A stretch of DNA of 37,085 nt from Acidobacteriota bacterium (GTDB taxonomy: Bacteria; Acidobacteriota; Vicinamibacteria; Vicinamibacterales; UBA2999): NCBI GenBank assembly GCA_021731165.1, contig JAKFXY010000045.1:1-37085 (forward strand). Reading direction: 5' to 3'. This document shows positions 15,111 to 22,896 of the stretch, in pieces (the first letter of the stretch is position 1; each line of letters opens with the position of its first letter). The position numbers were made by a program, and so were the translations under genes. A model generated the notes under the pieces. The model worked only from the letters and a program-made list of their open reading frames with translations, was not told where the DNA came from and made no database searches.

Positions 15111-17366
15111 TTAGTTGTTCCGGCGCGCGTCCCGCGCTTCCTGGTAGTCCGGCTTCAGCTTCAGGGCCGCGTCGAGCGATTCCCGTGCCCGCGTCCGGTT
15201 GCCATCCTTCGCGTGCGCCATGCCAAGGTGGTAGCGGAACTGTGCCGACTTGGGATCCCCCTTCACCGCCGCCTCCAGCGCCGAGATGGCTCGATCGGTA
15301 AAGTCCTTCTTGTAGTACACCCAGCCGAGCGTATCGTTGACTTGAGGTGAATCGGGCATCTTCCGCTTGGCCGTCTGGGCGAGCGAGAGCGCCACGTCCA
15401 GATTGCCGCCGCCTTCCGCGTAGATCCATGCCAGGTTGTTGGCGGCGACGCCGGCCTCGGGATCCGCCGCCACCAGCGTCTCGTAGGCCTGTTTCGCCTC
15501 CTCCGTCTTGCCTTGTGCCTCCAGGATCAACGCCACCATCGTCTTGGCCGGAGTGCCCACGGAGCCTCGACTGCCGAGTGCCTCATAACGAGCCTTCGCC
15601 TGATCGAGCTTGCCCTGTCGCAGGTACATCCGTGCCAGGCCAACGAACGCCTGCATGTTGTCGCCGTCGGTTTCAAGAACCTTGTTGAGCGCCGCCTCTT
15701 CCTTCGCCGCGTCTCCGCTGGCGGCGTACGTGCTGGCGGCCAGCAGGAGCAGCGCCGAGCTCGTGGGCGCCTTCGCGAGCTGCTGTTCGATGGTGCTCCG
15801 CGCCCGGTCGCCGCGATTGTCCAGGAGGTCGATCAGCGTCTTGCCGCGCAACGCTTCGAGGTGAGTCGGAGCAATCCTCAGCGCACGTTCGAATGCCCGA
15901 CGCGCCGCCGCACGGTCCTGGCGCGCAAGGTGGACCTGGCCCAGCTGCGCGTGCGCCTGCGCCAGGTTCGGATTCGTCTTCACGATGTCGTTCAGCTCGG
16001 CCTGAGCGCGTCGCAGATCGTTCTTGGCAGCCAGCGCGCGGGCATGCATCAGGCGCACCGGCACGCTTTTCGGGGCCGCGCTCAGCGCTTCCTCGGCGAT
16101 CTGCATGGCGGTGTCGGTGTCGCGCTTCTGGATATGGAGCTGCGCGAGCTTCAGCTTGGTGGCGACCAGCCGCGGATTGAGCCTGAGCGCTTCGTTGAAC
16201 GCACGGATGGCCGCGTCCGAATCGCCACGTACCGCCAGCGCATCGCCAAGCGTGTTCTGGGCCGTTGCCGATGTCGAGCTCGCCTCCACGGCGGCCCTGG
16301 CGGTCGCAAGCCCCTCGTCGTTCTTGCGGTCGCGGAGCTCGAGCTGCGCGCGAAATGCCAGCGCGTCCGCATTCTTCGGCTCCTTCGCCAGGACCTCCGC
16401 GATCGCACCGTAGGCGGCCGCGGCGTGTCCCTGGGCGGCATCGATCCGCGCCAGCCGCACCTTGGCGGAGGCAAACGCATCCGCCTGCTTCACGACCAGC
16501 TCCAGAAGCGGACGGGCCTGGTCAACGCGACCTTGGCCGAGATAGTAGTCCGCCAGCGCGAGTCTCGCCGCCGGTGTCTGCGTGCGTTCCGCCACGGACT
16601 TGAGCGGCGCCTCGGCTTCCTTGGGACGCCCGGTGCTCGTCAGGAAAATCGCCAGCGTCCGCTGGCTGCCGAGGTTTGACGGATCCGTCTCGATGGCTTT
16701 CCTCAGCCACGTCTCGGCGTCGGGGAGACGCCCCGCGGACCAGTAAAAGGCCGCGAGCGCCTGTTGGGCCTCGAGTGACCCAGGATCCACCTCTACGGAG
16801 CGTTTGAAGGCCGCTTCAGCCTCCTCGCTCCGCTTCTGCCCAATCTGCATCGCCCCGAGCATCACGTAGGAGCGCGCGTCGGACGGATTCATCCGGATCG
16901 CTTCGTCTATCTCTTCAATCGCTCCGGTCACGTCGCTGAGCCCGGCGAGCGCCGTGGCCTTGGCGATCTGCGCGTCCAGGTTCTTCGGCTCGCGCGCCAG
17001 CACCGCCTCGGCGCGGGATTTCGCATCCTCGAACCGGCGCGCCAGGATCAGAAACTTGGTCGCCTGAATCTGGGCATCCGTGTTCGCCGGCTGCAGGTCG
17101 GCCGCGCGAATGTACTCGCCCATCGCCTTCGGAAGGTCGTTCAACCTGACGTAGGTCTGCGCCAGCCTGTAACGTGCGTCTCCGTACTGATTGTCCAGAG
17201 CGATGGCGTTGCGGTACTCCACGACCGCCTCGGCATTCTTGCCTGCCTGGACGAACGCATCTCCACTGACCAGGTACTCCTCCTTTGAGGTTCCCCAGCC
17301 GCACGCGGCCATCGAGGCGGCCAGGACCAGACACGCAACAAGAGACGGCAGTCGACAAGACGGCAT
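15111..17366 (-). CDS. Large TPR-repeat lipoprotein
   Basis: 751 residues made almost entirely of tetratricopeptide repeats (about 20), for example GKNAEAVVEYRNAIALDNQYGDARYRLAQTY and DSDAAIRAFNEALRLNPRLVATKLKLAQL. The N-terminus is a lipoprotein signal with lipobox SMAAC, making Cys22 the lipidated residue. ATG 17366 is preferred because AAGGAG lies nine bases upstream and the signal begins at once; the ATG nine bases earlier is possible. The general build resembles the PrsT-like TPR lipoproteins of exopolysaccharide/PEP-CTERM systems, but no such genes are near. It lies 62 bases downstream of lgt, the enzyme that would lipidate it. A scaffold role in the periplasm or outer membrane is inferred. 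Confidence 0.86.
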   Translation of the reverse strand: MPSCRLPSLVACLVLAASMAACGWGTSKEEYLVSGDAFVQAGKNAEAVVEYRNAIALDNQYGDARYRLAQTYVRLNDLPKAMGEYIRAADLQPANTDAQIQATKFLILARRFEDAKSRAEAVLAREPKNLDAQIAKATALAGLSDVTGAIEEIDEAIRMNPSDARSYVMLGAMQIGQKRSEEAEAAFKRSVEVDPGSLEAQQALAAFYWSAGRLPDAETWLRKAIETDPSNLGSQRTLAIFLTSTGRPKEAEAPLKSVAERTQTPAARLALADYYLGQGRVDQARPLLELVVKQADAFASAKVRLARIDAAQGHAAAAYGAIAEVLAKEPKNADALAFRAQLELRDRKNDEGLATARAAVEASSTSATAQNTLGDALAVRGDSDAAIRAFNEALRLNPRLVATKLKLAQLHIQKRDTDTAMQIAEEALSAAPKSVPVRLMHARALAAKNDLRRAQAELNDIVKTNPNLAQAHAQLGQVHLARQDRAAARRAFERALRIAPTHLEALRGKTLIDLLDNRGDRARSTIEQQLAKAPTSSALLLLAASTYAASGDAAKEEAALNKVLETDGDNMQAFVGLARMYLRQGKLDQAKARYEALGSRGSVGTPAKTMVALILEAQGKTEEAKQAYETLVAADPEAGVAANNLAWIYAEGGGNLDVALSLAQTAKRKMPDSPQVNDTLGWVYYKKDFTDRAISALEAAVKGDPKSAQFRYHLGMAHAKDGNRTRARESLDAALKLKPDYQEARDARRNN

Positions 17367-17428
17367 GTGGCGCATCTCCTTAGTACTTGCGGGCCGGCGG
17401 GTGATGATAGCAAAACTCCAACAGGACA

Positions 17429-18205
17429 CTACCCTTTCCGGCCGTGGCCGCGGCCGCGTCGAGATCTACGAACGGTTCCCTGGCCGACGTCAGTGGTGAT
17501 CACCGCCACGCCGACAAGGCACAGCCCCAGGGAGACCAGGTGTGCAAGCGTCAGAGGACCGACCAGTCGTGTGTTCACGCGGATGAACTCGATGCCAAAG
17601 CGGACGGCGCCAGCCATAACCAGATATCGGCCCAGGACCACGTGGTCCGACACCCCCGCCCGGCGCCACCTCATCAGCGCCCAGGCCACGAGTGCCAGTG
17701 CCGCGGCTTCGTAGAGTTGCGTGGGATGAACGGGAACCGTGACAGGCGGAATCCCCTTGGGGAAGGCAACGGCCCAAGGCAGATTGCTCGGCCGGCCGTA
17801 ATCGTCGCCGACCAGGAAACAGCCAATCCGCCCGAGCGCGTGACCGACGGCGAGAGCGGGCGTGGCCGCGGCGATCGTGGCCAGGAGCGGCAGACCGCGC
17901 GCCCGCATCATGACGATCGCCGTTCCGACGCCGCCGAGAAACCCGCCGAACCAGCTCATCCCTCCGCGGCTCAGGAGCAACGAGAGAAACGGCGCCTCGC
18001 CGGCATGCTCGATCGACCAGAGCAGCTTGGCTCCCGCGAGCCCGCCGAACACACCCGCAAGCGCGGCGTCGACGCCAGTGGCGGGAAGCCCGCTCCTCGA
18101 CAGCTCGCGCCCGAACATGCGCACGCCGACGAGCGCGGCCACCGCAACCATCACGCCGAAGGTGGTGATCTCAAACGAGCCGATCCTGACGAGCGTGGGG
18201 TACAT
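17429..18205 (-). CDS. lgt: Prolipoprotein diacylglyceryl transferase
   Basis: 258 residues, seven predicted membrane helices. Lgt transfers diacylglyceryl from phosphatidylglycerol to the lipobox cysteine of prelipoproteins. The signature GHALGRIGCFLVGDDYGR (121-138) contains the conserved GRIGxFxxGxxxGR arginine motif. VPVHPTQLYEA (158-168) is the second hallmark, and FIRVNTR near 210 fits the family's last conserved stretch. Around residue 85 the sequence is SWFGGFLGG, where many homologues have SFHGG, so the His there is replaced. The start ATG is ten bases after the preceding transferase gene, so the genes are coupled. At least three lipoprotein genes in this window (15111, 32913, 34690) would need this enzyme. 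Confidence 0.95.
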   Translation of the reverse strand: MYPTLVRIGSFEITTFGVMVAVAALVGVRMFGRELSRSGLPATGVDAALAGVFGGLAGAKLLWSIEHAGEAPFLSLLLSRGGMSWFGGFLGGVGTAIVMMRARGLPLLATIAAATPALAVGHALGRIGCFLVGDDYGRPSNLPWAVAFPKGIPPVTVPVHPTQLYEAAALALVAWALMRWRRAGVSDHVVLGRYLVMAGAVRFGIEFIRVNTRLVGPLTLAHLVSLGLCLVGVAVITTDVGQGTVRRSRRGRGHGRKG

Positions 18206-18214
18206 ACCTTCAGC

Positions 18215-18868
18215 TTAGGCCGAACGCGAGTTCCACCATTCACGAGTTCGTACGGCACCAGGCCGCGAGGCAGCCAGGCGCAAATCGTCCAGCGTGTCAA
18301 CGTCCTCCAACGGCTCGAGCAGGTGCACGGCGACGCCGGCGGCGGTCGCCGCGCTCAGCGTCTGCGCCAAGACATGCGGCGTTCCCCACTCGCATGCGGA
18401 GAAGATTGCCGGTACGACTGCCGACGCCACCAGGTAGTAGCCGCCGTCAACGGCCGGCCCAAGCACAACCGCATCCGGATCGGCGTCGAGCGCCGAGAAG
18501 GCGGCTCTCACGTGAGCCGGCGTGATCGACGGGAGGTCGGAACCGACGAGCGCGACGCGGGCTGCGCCGCGCGCGATGAGCGTGGCCATCGTGCCCTCCA
18601 TGCGGTCGCCGAGCGTACCTTCCGGCTGCGCGATCACCTCGACACCGGGTGCGATCACGCGCAGTTCCCGGCACGCGGAGGCAGGCGTCACGGCCAGCAC
18701 CGTGGCCGCTCCCCCGATCGACGCGTTGTCGAGTGTGTCGAGCAGGAGCGCCGTCAGCAGCCCCGGATCGGGAGAGATGCCAAGCGCCGAAAACAGCCTG
18801 GCCTTGCCGCCCGAGGAAGGCGCCCGCGTCAGGATCGCGACAACGTCCGAGCCCGCCACATCCACCAT
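18215..18868 (-). CDS. TIGR04282-type transferase (DUF2064, GT-A fold)
   Basis: 217 residues of the DUF2064/TIGR04282 family (rSAM/selenodomain-associated transferase 1, often labelled arsenosugar glycosyltransferase). Visible motifs are DVVAILTRAPSSGGKARL at the nucleotide-sugar end, GTLGDRMEG, VALVGSDLPSITPAHV (metal and nucleotide contact), AVVLGPAVDGGYYLV, and a C-terminal LEDVDTLDDL. ATG 18868 is chosen because the family sequence starts directly after it; it then overlaps the end of msrQ by 40 bases. Its usual partner, a TIGR04283 transferase, is encoded on the other side of msrPQ. The real substrate is not known, and no radical-SAM or arsenic gene is visible here. Confidence 0.86.
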   Translation of the reverse strand: MVDVAGSDVVAILTRAPSSGGKARLFSALGISPDPGLLTALLLDTLDNASIGGAATVLAVTPASACRELRVIAPGVEVIAQPEGTLGDRMEGTMATLIARGAARVALVGSDLPSITPAHVRAAFSALDADPDAVVLGPAVDGGYYLVASAVVPAIFSACEWGTPHVLAQTLSAATAAGVAVHLLEPLEDVDTLDDLRLAASRPGAVRTREWWNSRSA

Positions 18869-19431
18869 AGCCGGAACCCGAGCAGCAACGTGAGAACAAC
18901 CGCCCACTGGCGGGGCCTCGTGATGTCAGCCTTCACGAGCCACCAGAAGTGAACCACCGCGCCGATTGCCGCCACGTACACGGCGCGGTGCAACTGCTGC
19001 CAGCGCCTTCCCAGCCTCCGGATGGCTCCCGTGGTGGAAGTGACAGCCAGCGCGGTCAGAATGAGAAACGTGCCCATGCCGACAGTGATGAAGGGCCGCT
19101 TCACGATGTCCTCGGCCATCGTGGCCACGTCGAAAAAAGACACGAGCGTAAACCAGATCACGACGTGCACGGCCGCGTAGAAATAGGCCACCAGGCCAAA
19201 CATCTTGCGCAGACGGATGACCTCGTTCCACCCGGTCAACCGGCGGATCGGCGTGATGGCGAGAGAGGCGATCAGAAAGATGATCGCCCAGTCCCCTGTC
19301 TCGTTCTCGAGGTATTCAACGGGGTTGGCGGTCAGGTTTCCGGCGTAGGCGTCGTACGCGAGCATGACGGCCGGAACGAGCGCCGCGGCGAGGAGCGCCC
19401 GTCTCAGGATGCCAATCGGTGGCGTGTTCAA
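18829..19431 (-). CDS. msrQ: Heme-binding membrane subunit of periplasmic Met-sulfoxide reductase
   Basis: 200 residues, six predicted membrane helices, ferric-reductase-like heme b fold (YedZ family). Conserved histidines are seen in AAVHVVIW, QQLHRAVYVAAIGAVVHFWW. DWAIIFLIASLAITPIRRLTG and RKMFGLVAYFYA are typical MsrQ segments. It passes electrons from the quinone or flavin pool to MsrP. The start is taken as TTG 19431, which overlaps the msrP stop in TTGA: the family N-terminus begins here, no ATG is available close by, and the resulting length is near that of E. coli MsrQ (about 211). The open frame extends 87 codons upstream, but only as the shadow of msrP. Confidence 0.92.
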   Translation of the reverse strand: MNTPPIGILRRALLAAALVPAVMLAYDAYAGNLTANPVEYLENETGDWAIIFLIASLAITPIRRLTGWNEVIRLRKMFGLVAYFYAAVHVVIWFTLVSFFDVATMAEDIVKRPFITVGMGTFLILTALAVTSTTGAIRRLGRRWQQLHRAVYVAAIGAVVHFWWLVKADITRPRQWAVVLTLLLGFRLWWMWRARTLSRS

Positions 19432-20399
19432 TAGTTGCGGCGCAGATCCATGCCGGCGTAGAGCTTCGCGACCTGATCGGCGTAGCCATTGAACATCGTC
19501 GTCCGCCGCGGCAGGAACTCGCCGAGTCGCCGCTCGCGCGTCTGGCTCCACCTGGGGTGATCCACCATAGGGTTCACGTTGGCGTAGAAGCCGTACGCGG
19601 GCGGCTCCTTGATCATCCAGGTCGATCTCGGCATCGACTCGACGAAGCGAATCTTGACGAGCGACTTGCCGCCCTTGAAGCCGTACTTCCACGGCACCAC
19701 GAGCCGGATCGGCGCGCCGTCCTGGTTCGGCAAGACCTCGCCGTACATTCCAACCGCGAGGATCGTCAGCGGGTTCATCGCCTCATCCAGACGAAGGCCT
19801 TCGATGTACGGCCACTGGAGGATCTCGTCGCGCTGCCCAGGCATCTGTGCCGGATCAAATAACGTCACGAACTCGATGAACTTCGCCTTCGACGTCGGTT
19901 CGACACGTTTGACGATGTCCGCCATCGGGATCCCAATCCATGGAACCACCGCGGCCCAGGTCTCTACGCACCGGTGGCGATAGATCCGCTCCTCCAGCGC
20001 GTACGGCTTGACAAACTCGTCAAAGTCGAACGCGGCCGGCTTGGCGACGTGTCCTTCGATCGCAATCTTCCACGGGCGCGTCCTGAACCTCTTCGCGTTG
20101 ATCGCGGGAGAGGCCTTGTCGGTACCGAACTCATAGAAGTTGTTGTAGGTCGAGAAGTCGGCGTACGCCGACTGTTTCTCGGTGGTACTAAGGGCGCTCG
20201 TCTTCACATTCGGCAATTTCGGAAGGACACCGGGGCCCTGGACCTGAGCCTCGGCAACCGCCGGCAGCGACGGGACCAGCGCCGCCGCGGTCCCGACAGC
20301 CGCGACCGAGGCAGCCTGGAGAAACTCTCGACGCCGGAGATACGTCGCCCGGGGAGTGATCTCCGAGTACCGAATATCGGCAGGCTTTCCAATCAACAT
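19428..20399 (-). CDS. msrP: Periplasmic methionine sulfoxide reductase, Mo-cofactor subunit
   Basis: 323 residues of the MsrP (YedY) family. A twin-arginine motif (RRREFL at 22-27) follows a 20-residue N-terminal extension, then an Ala-rich export segment. The Mo-ligating cysteine is Cys144 in YRHRCVETW. Other family blocks are GHVAKPAAFDFDEF, GAPIRLVVPWKYGFKGGKSLVKI and the late TWMIKEPPAYGFYANVNP. With MsrQ it repairs oxidised methionine in periplasmic proteins using electrons from the membrane. ATG 20399 has no Shine-Dalgarno; a perfect TATAAT ends six bases before it, which points to a leaderless mRNA. It heads the run msrP-msrQ-transferase-lgt-TPR and is divergent from a glycosyltransferase across 20 bases. 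Confidence 0.95.
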   Translation of the reverse strand: MLIGKPADIRYSEITPRATYLRRREFLQAASVAAVGTAAALVPSLPAVAEAQVQGPGVLPKLPNVKTSALSTTEKQSAYADFSTYNNFYEFGTDKASPAINAKRFRTRPWKIAIEGHVAKPAAFDFDEFVKPYALEERIYRHRCVETWAAVVPWIGIPMADIVKRVEPTSKAKFIEFVTLFDPAQMPGQRDEILQWPYIEGLRLDEAMNPLTILAVGMYGEVLPNQDGAPIRLVVPWKYGFKGGKSLVKIRFVESMPRSTWMIKEPPAYGFYANVNPMVDHPRWSQTRERRLGEFLPRRTTMFNGYADQVAKLYAGMDLRRNY

Positions 20400-20419
20400 G
20401 GCGACATTATAGGGCCTAC
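20400..20419. promoter_or_regulatory. 20-base divergent promoter, probably leaderless for msrP
   Basis: The whole gap between two divergent start codons is 20 bases. On the minus strand TATAAT (20411-20406) ends six bases before the msrP ATG, with a possible -35 ATGACC 16 bases upstream inside the opposite gene. On the plus strand TATAGG (20408-20413) ends six bases before the other ATG, with a possible TTTCCA 16 bases upstream. The -10 boxes overlap. AGGG at 20411-20414 could instead act as a weak Shine-Dalgarno for the plus gene. Confidence 0.6.
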
Positions 20420-21112
20420 ATGATTGCGGTCATCGTGCCCGTTCTCAATGACTCAGACGCACTGAGCGGGCTCCTGGCCGACCTCTCGCCGGCCCCGGAT
20501 TTCGAGCTGATCGTGGTGGACGGAGGGCAGGACCGGGCCGTCGCGCAGCTCCTGGCCAGTCGGCCGGCGACCCGACTCATCCATTCCGCCGCGGGCCGGG
20601 GCCGGCAGATGAACGCCGGCGCCGGGGCGACTTCAGCCGACTGGCTGCTGTTCATTCACGCCGATTCGCGGCTTCCGGAAGGATGGGCCTCCGCCCTCGC
20701 TGGTTCGAATGCCGGTGTCGCCGGTGGCTGGTTCCGATTCGCGCTCGATGACGAAGCGTGGCAGGCGCGGGTCATCGAGCGTCTGGTGGCCTGGCGGGTA
20801 CGGATGTGCCGCCTGCCATATGGTGACCAGGGACTGTTCGCTCGCCGTTCAACCTTCGACCAGCTCGGCGGCTTCCGCGACTGGCCGCTCATGGAGGATG
20901 TGGATTTCGTCCGGCGGCTGTCCACCGCGGGTCCAGTCGTCGAACTGCCGATGGCGCTGCGGACTTCGGCACGCCGCTGGCGGCGCGACGGCTGGTTTCG
21001 TCGCAGTGCCCGGAACTCGCTCCTCGTGGCTCTCTACTTCGCGGGTGTGGCGCCGCGGCGGCTCGCACGCTGGTACGCCCGCCCTCGCTCTCCTCGGAAA
21101 AGCTCCGAGTGA
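20420..21112 (+). CDS. TIGR04283-type glycosyltransferase family 2
   Basis: 230 residues of the TIGR04283 family (rSAM/selenodomain-associated transferase 2). GT2 marks are the start IAVIVPVLND, FELIVVDGGQDR, the RGRQMNAGA motif, and LLFIHADSRLP, which holds the DxD-like metal site. GGWFRFALDD, LPYGDQGLFARRSTFDQLGGF and MEDVDFVRRL, with the acidic ED pair, complete the pattern. The Arg-rich C-terminus (RRLARWYARPRSPRKSSE) may touch the membrane. The family often occurs with TIGR04282 proteins, and one is encoded at 18215-18868. The ATG has no strong ribosome binding site (see the divergent promoter). Its stop lies eight bases from the stop of the convergent membrane gene. The acceptor is unknown. 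Confidence 0.9.
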   Translation: MIAVIVPVLNDSDALSGLLADLSPAPDFELIVVDGGQDRAVAQLLASRPATRLIHSAAGRGRQMNAGAGATSADWLLFIHADSRLPEGWASALAGSNAGVAGGWFRFALDDEAWQARVIERLVAWRVRMCRLPYGDQGLFARRSTFDQLGGFRDWPLMEDVDFVRRLSTAGPVVELPMALRTSARRWRRDGWFRRSARNSLLVALYFAGVAPRRLARWYARPRSPRKSSE

Positions 21113-21120
21113 CAACCGCG

Positions 21121-21618
21121 TTAGAGACCCGCGACGGGACCGAGGTAGGCGATCAGGCGGCCGCCGACGATGGCGGCAAACCAGCAGACCATGGAGACCC
21201 ACGCCAGCCGCTTGGCATGGACCGGTACCGGCCCGTGATCCAGGCGCGGATCGCCGAAGACCCGTGTCCGCATCACCGAGAGCAGGGTCACACCGGCTAT
21301 CACGAAGAGAAGCTTGACGTAGAAGTCGGGATTCCTCCCGTAGATGCTCGCGTCCTTCATGAACATGGAGACGCCGGTGAAGAAACTGACCCAGACGCCG
21401 AGCCACATCAAGGGATAGAAACGCTCCAGCGGCTTGATCGGCGTTCCGCGCGGCCAGATCCCGATGAGCGCCAGGTTGATGATGGTGGCGCTGCCGGCCA
21501 CGATGGACATGCCCAACGTATGCGTGAAGAGAAACATCGGGAACGCCCAGAGGGAACCCGATTCCCGCATGTAGGTGCCGAACGCGCTCTGCTCGATCCA
21601 GACCAGGACATCCATCAT
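21121..21618 (-). CDS. Four-helix membrane protein, DUF6644-like
   Basis: 165 residues with about four membrane helices and no recognised enzyme motif. FTHTLGMSIVAGSATIINL (near 31-49) and YGRNPDFYVKLLFVIAGV (near 93-110) recur in modified form in the C-terminal half of the protein encoded at 21760-22725, so the two are related. A conserved His in the first helix (FTHTLG, counterpart LHFIGL) could bind heme, but this is inference. The start ATGATG overlaps the stop of the 43-residue gene (ATGA), a sign of translational coupling. It is the third gene of a three-gene operon. Family naming rests on recall of the motif and is tentative. Confidence 0.72.
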   Translation of the reverse strand: MMDVLVWIEQSAFGTYMRESGSLWAFPMFLFTHTLGMSIVAGSATIINLALIGIWPRGTPIKPLERFYPLMWLGVWVSFFTGVSMFMKDASIYGRNPDFYVKLLFVIAGVTLLSVMRTRVFGDPRLDHGPVPVHAKRLAWVSMVCWFAAIVGGRLIAYLGPVAGL

Positions 21619-21746
21619 GCTCGACCAGCCCTCGCGCGCTCATGCCGCGCGGCACTGAGATTGATCAGGTAGCCGATGATGCCGAGGATGGCGATTCCTC
21701 CCGCCACCACCAACACCACCGCACCCGCCAACGACAAATCAGCCAC
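21615..21746 (-). CDS. 43-residue single-span membrane protein
   Basis: A small gene too short for usual ORF calling. It starts at GTG 21746 with GAGG seven bases upstream. The product begins VADLSLAG, has one hydrophobic helix (AVVLVVAGGIAILGIIGYLI, about 10-29), and ends in a basic tail (SAARHERARAGRA). It lies 13 bases after the stop of the upstream membrane gene and its own stop overlaps the next start in ATGA. Reading frame, ribosome binding site, spacing on both sides and a coherent helix with positive-inside tail all support a real gene. It may be a small subunit of a complex formed by the two flanking proteins. Confidence 0.72.
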   Translation of the reverse strand: MADLSLAGAVVLVVAGGIAILGIIGYLINLSAARHERARAGRA

Positions 21747-21759
21747 TCCGATACCTCGC

Positions 21760-22725
21760 TTAGAAGGCGGTGCCGATGAACGGCAACATGCTGCCCCAGA
21801 ACATCACGCCGATCCAGAGGAACAGCGCCGTGACCGCAAGCACCTTGGATCGCGCGAGCGCCGGCCGCCCCTCGACCGACCACCCCTGGTCAAAGGTGAA
21901 GAGGAGCGTGTTCAGCCCCGCACCCAGGATGAACGCGAGCTTCCAGTAGAACGCCGGGTTCCTGGTGTACTGGAAGGCCGCCGCGGCGAAGAACAGCATC
22001 CCCGTGACGACGTTCATGCCAAAGCCGAGGATGGCCCAGGGCAGCATGCGGTCCAGCGTGTCATAGGGTATCGAGGGTAGGAACCCGAGCATCTTGAGAT
22101 CGATCAGCAGGACGACGCCGACGAGGAGCGTCAGCCCGATGAAGTGCAGTGTCTCGGCGGAGACCCACGTCCAGGGCGTGTCGCGGATGAAGTTCCCCAC
22201 CTGTCGCGCCAACGGCAACGCCGAGGACTCCTGCGTCACACGGATCTCCGGGTGGCGAATCTCACCGCCGATGCTCGCGGCACGGGACACCGTGGCCAGC
22301 GCGACGACGGACAAGAGCAGGACCAGTACCGTGTTCCACGTCGGAATACGGGAGAAGCGCCGCTGCTGCCAGAGTGCCAGCCACGCGAAGCCGCCCGTCA
22401 CCTGCACGAATATCAGCGCCAGGAAGGCCACCCCCTCGTGCATCTCGATCAGCGTGCGCGACACGGCCGGGTCGGTACACGGCGCCGTCGGCGCGCCCCC
22501 CAGCGTGTTGCCGGCGACGTGACACAACGCCTCTTCACCCGCGTTGCCCGTGATGTAGGTCGGGATCGTGATGAGCGCGATGCCGACGAGCACGACCAGA
22601 CTACCGGTCTTCAGGTGCTCGCTGCCAGCGATGAGCGCGATGACGAACAGCCCCAGGCCGATGATGAAACCAATCGTCGGGAAGTGGTTCAACAGCAGGT
22701 GGAGATGCGTGAGCGACAGGTCCAT
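21760..22725 (-). CDS. Multi-span membrane protein, DUF2231-like N-terminus plus DUF6644-like C-terminus
   Basis: 321 residues with eight or nine predicted membrane helices. The N-terminal half starts MDLSLTHLHLLLNHFPTIGF, a His-rich pattern like DUF2231 membrane proteins, and carries LIEMHEGVAF. The C-terminal half (about 180-315) has SAETLHFIGLTLLVGVVLLIDL, MNVVTGMLFF and YTRNPAFYWKLAFILGAGL, which align with the 165-residue protein encoded downstream. Cys68 and Cys83 lie in a probable periplasmic loop (ALCHVAGN and APCTDP) and could form a disulfide. Several membrane histidines make heme binding possible. It is the first gene of the operon. A short palindrome lies 19-33 bases before the ATG. 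No known function. Confidence 0.78.
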   Translation of the reverse strand: MDLSLTHLHLLLNHFPTIGFIIGLGLFVIALIAGSEHLKTGSLVVLVGIALITIPTYITGNAGEEALCHVAGNTLGGAPTAPCTDPAVSRTLIEMHEGVAFLALIFVQVTGGFAWLALWQQRRFSRIPTWNTVLVLLLSVVALATVSRAASIGGEIRHPEIRVTQESSALPLARQVGNFIRDTPWTWVSAETLHFIGLTLLVGVVLLIDLKMLGFLPSIPYDTLDRMLPWAILGFGMNVVTGMLFFAAAAFQYTRNPAFYWKLAFILGAGLNTLLFTFDQGWSVEGRPALARSKVLAVTALFLWIGVMFWGSMLPFIGTAF

Positions 22726-22743
22726 CGGTATTCTCCTCGAGCG

Positions 22744-22758
22744 CGCTAGATTCTAGCG
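22744..22758. promoter_or_regulatory. 15-base palindrome before the membrane operon
   Basis: CGCTAGA-T-TCTAGCG, perfect seven-base arms around one base, lies 19 to 33 bases upstream of the ATG at 22725. A second palindrome, TTACGTAA, lies near 22790. Both are in the 171-base gap between this operon and the upstream gene. They are candidate repressor sites; otherwise the gap shows nothing clear. Confidence 0.35.
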
Positions 22759-22896
22759 TTGATCGCTTCGTGTTCGCGCCCGAAGTTTCTTACGTAAAGC
22801 TTTGTGAAGTTCCCCGTGGGCCGTTGGCGACAACACCACCCTCGGGGAGGCATGGCGGGAGGTCCAAAGCCCAGCCTGGCTATCGCACCGCCAGAA

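Noticed and set aside
15111-18868. PEP-CTERM/exosortase system suggested by the TPR lipoprotein and a transferase
   Set aside because: No exosortase, PEP-CTERM protein or polysaccharide polymerase gene is present; TPR lipoproteins alone are not diagnostic.
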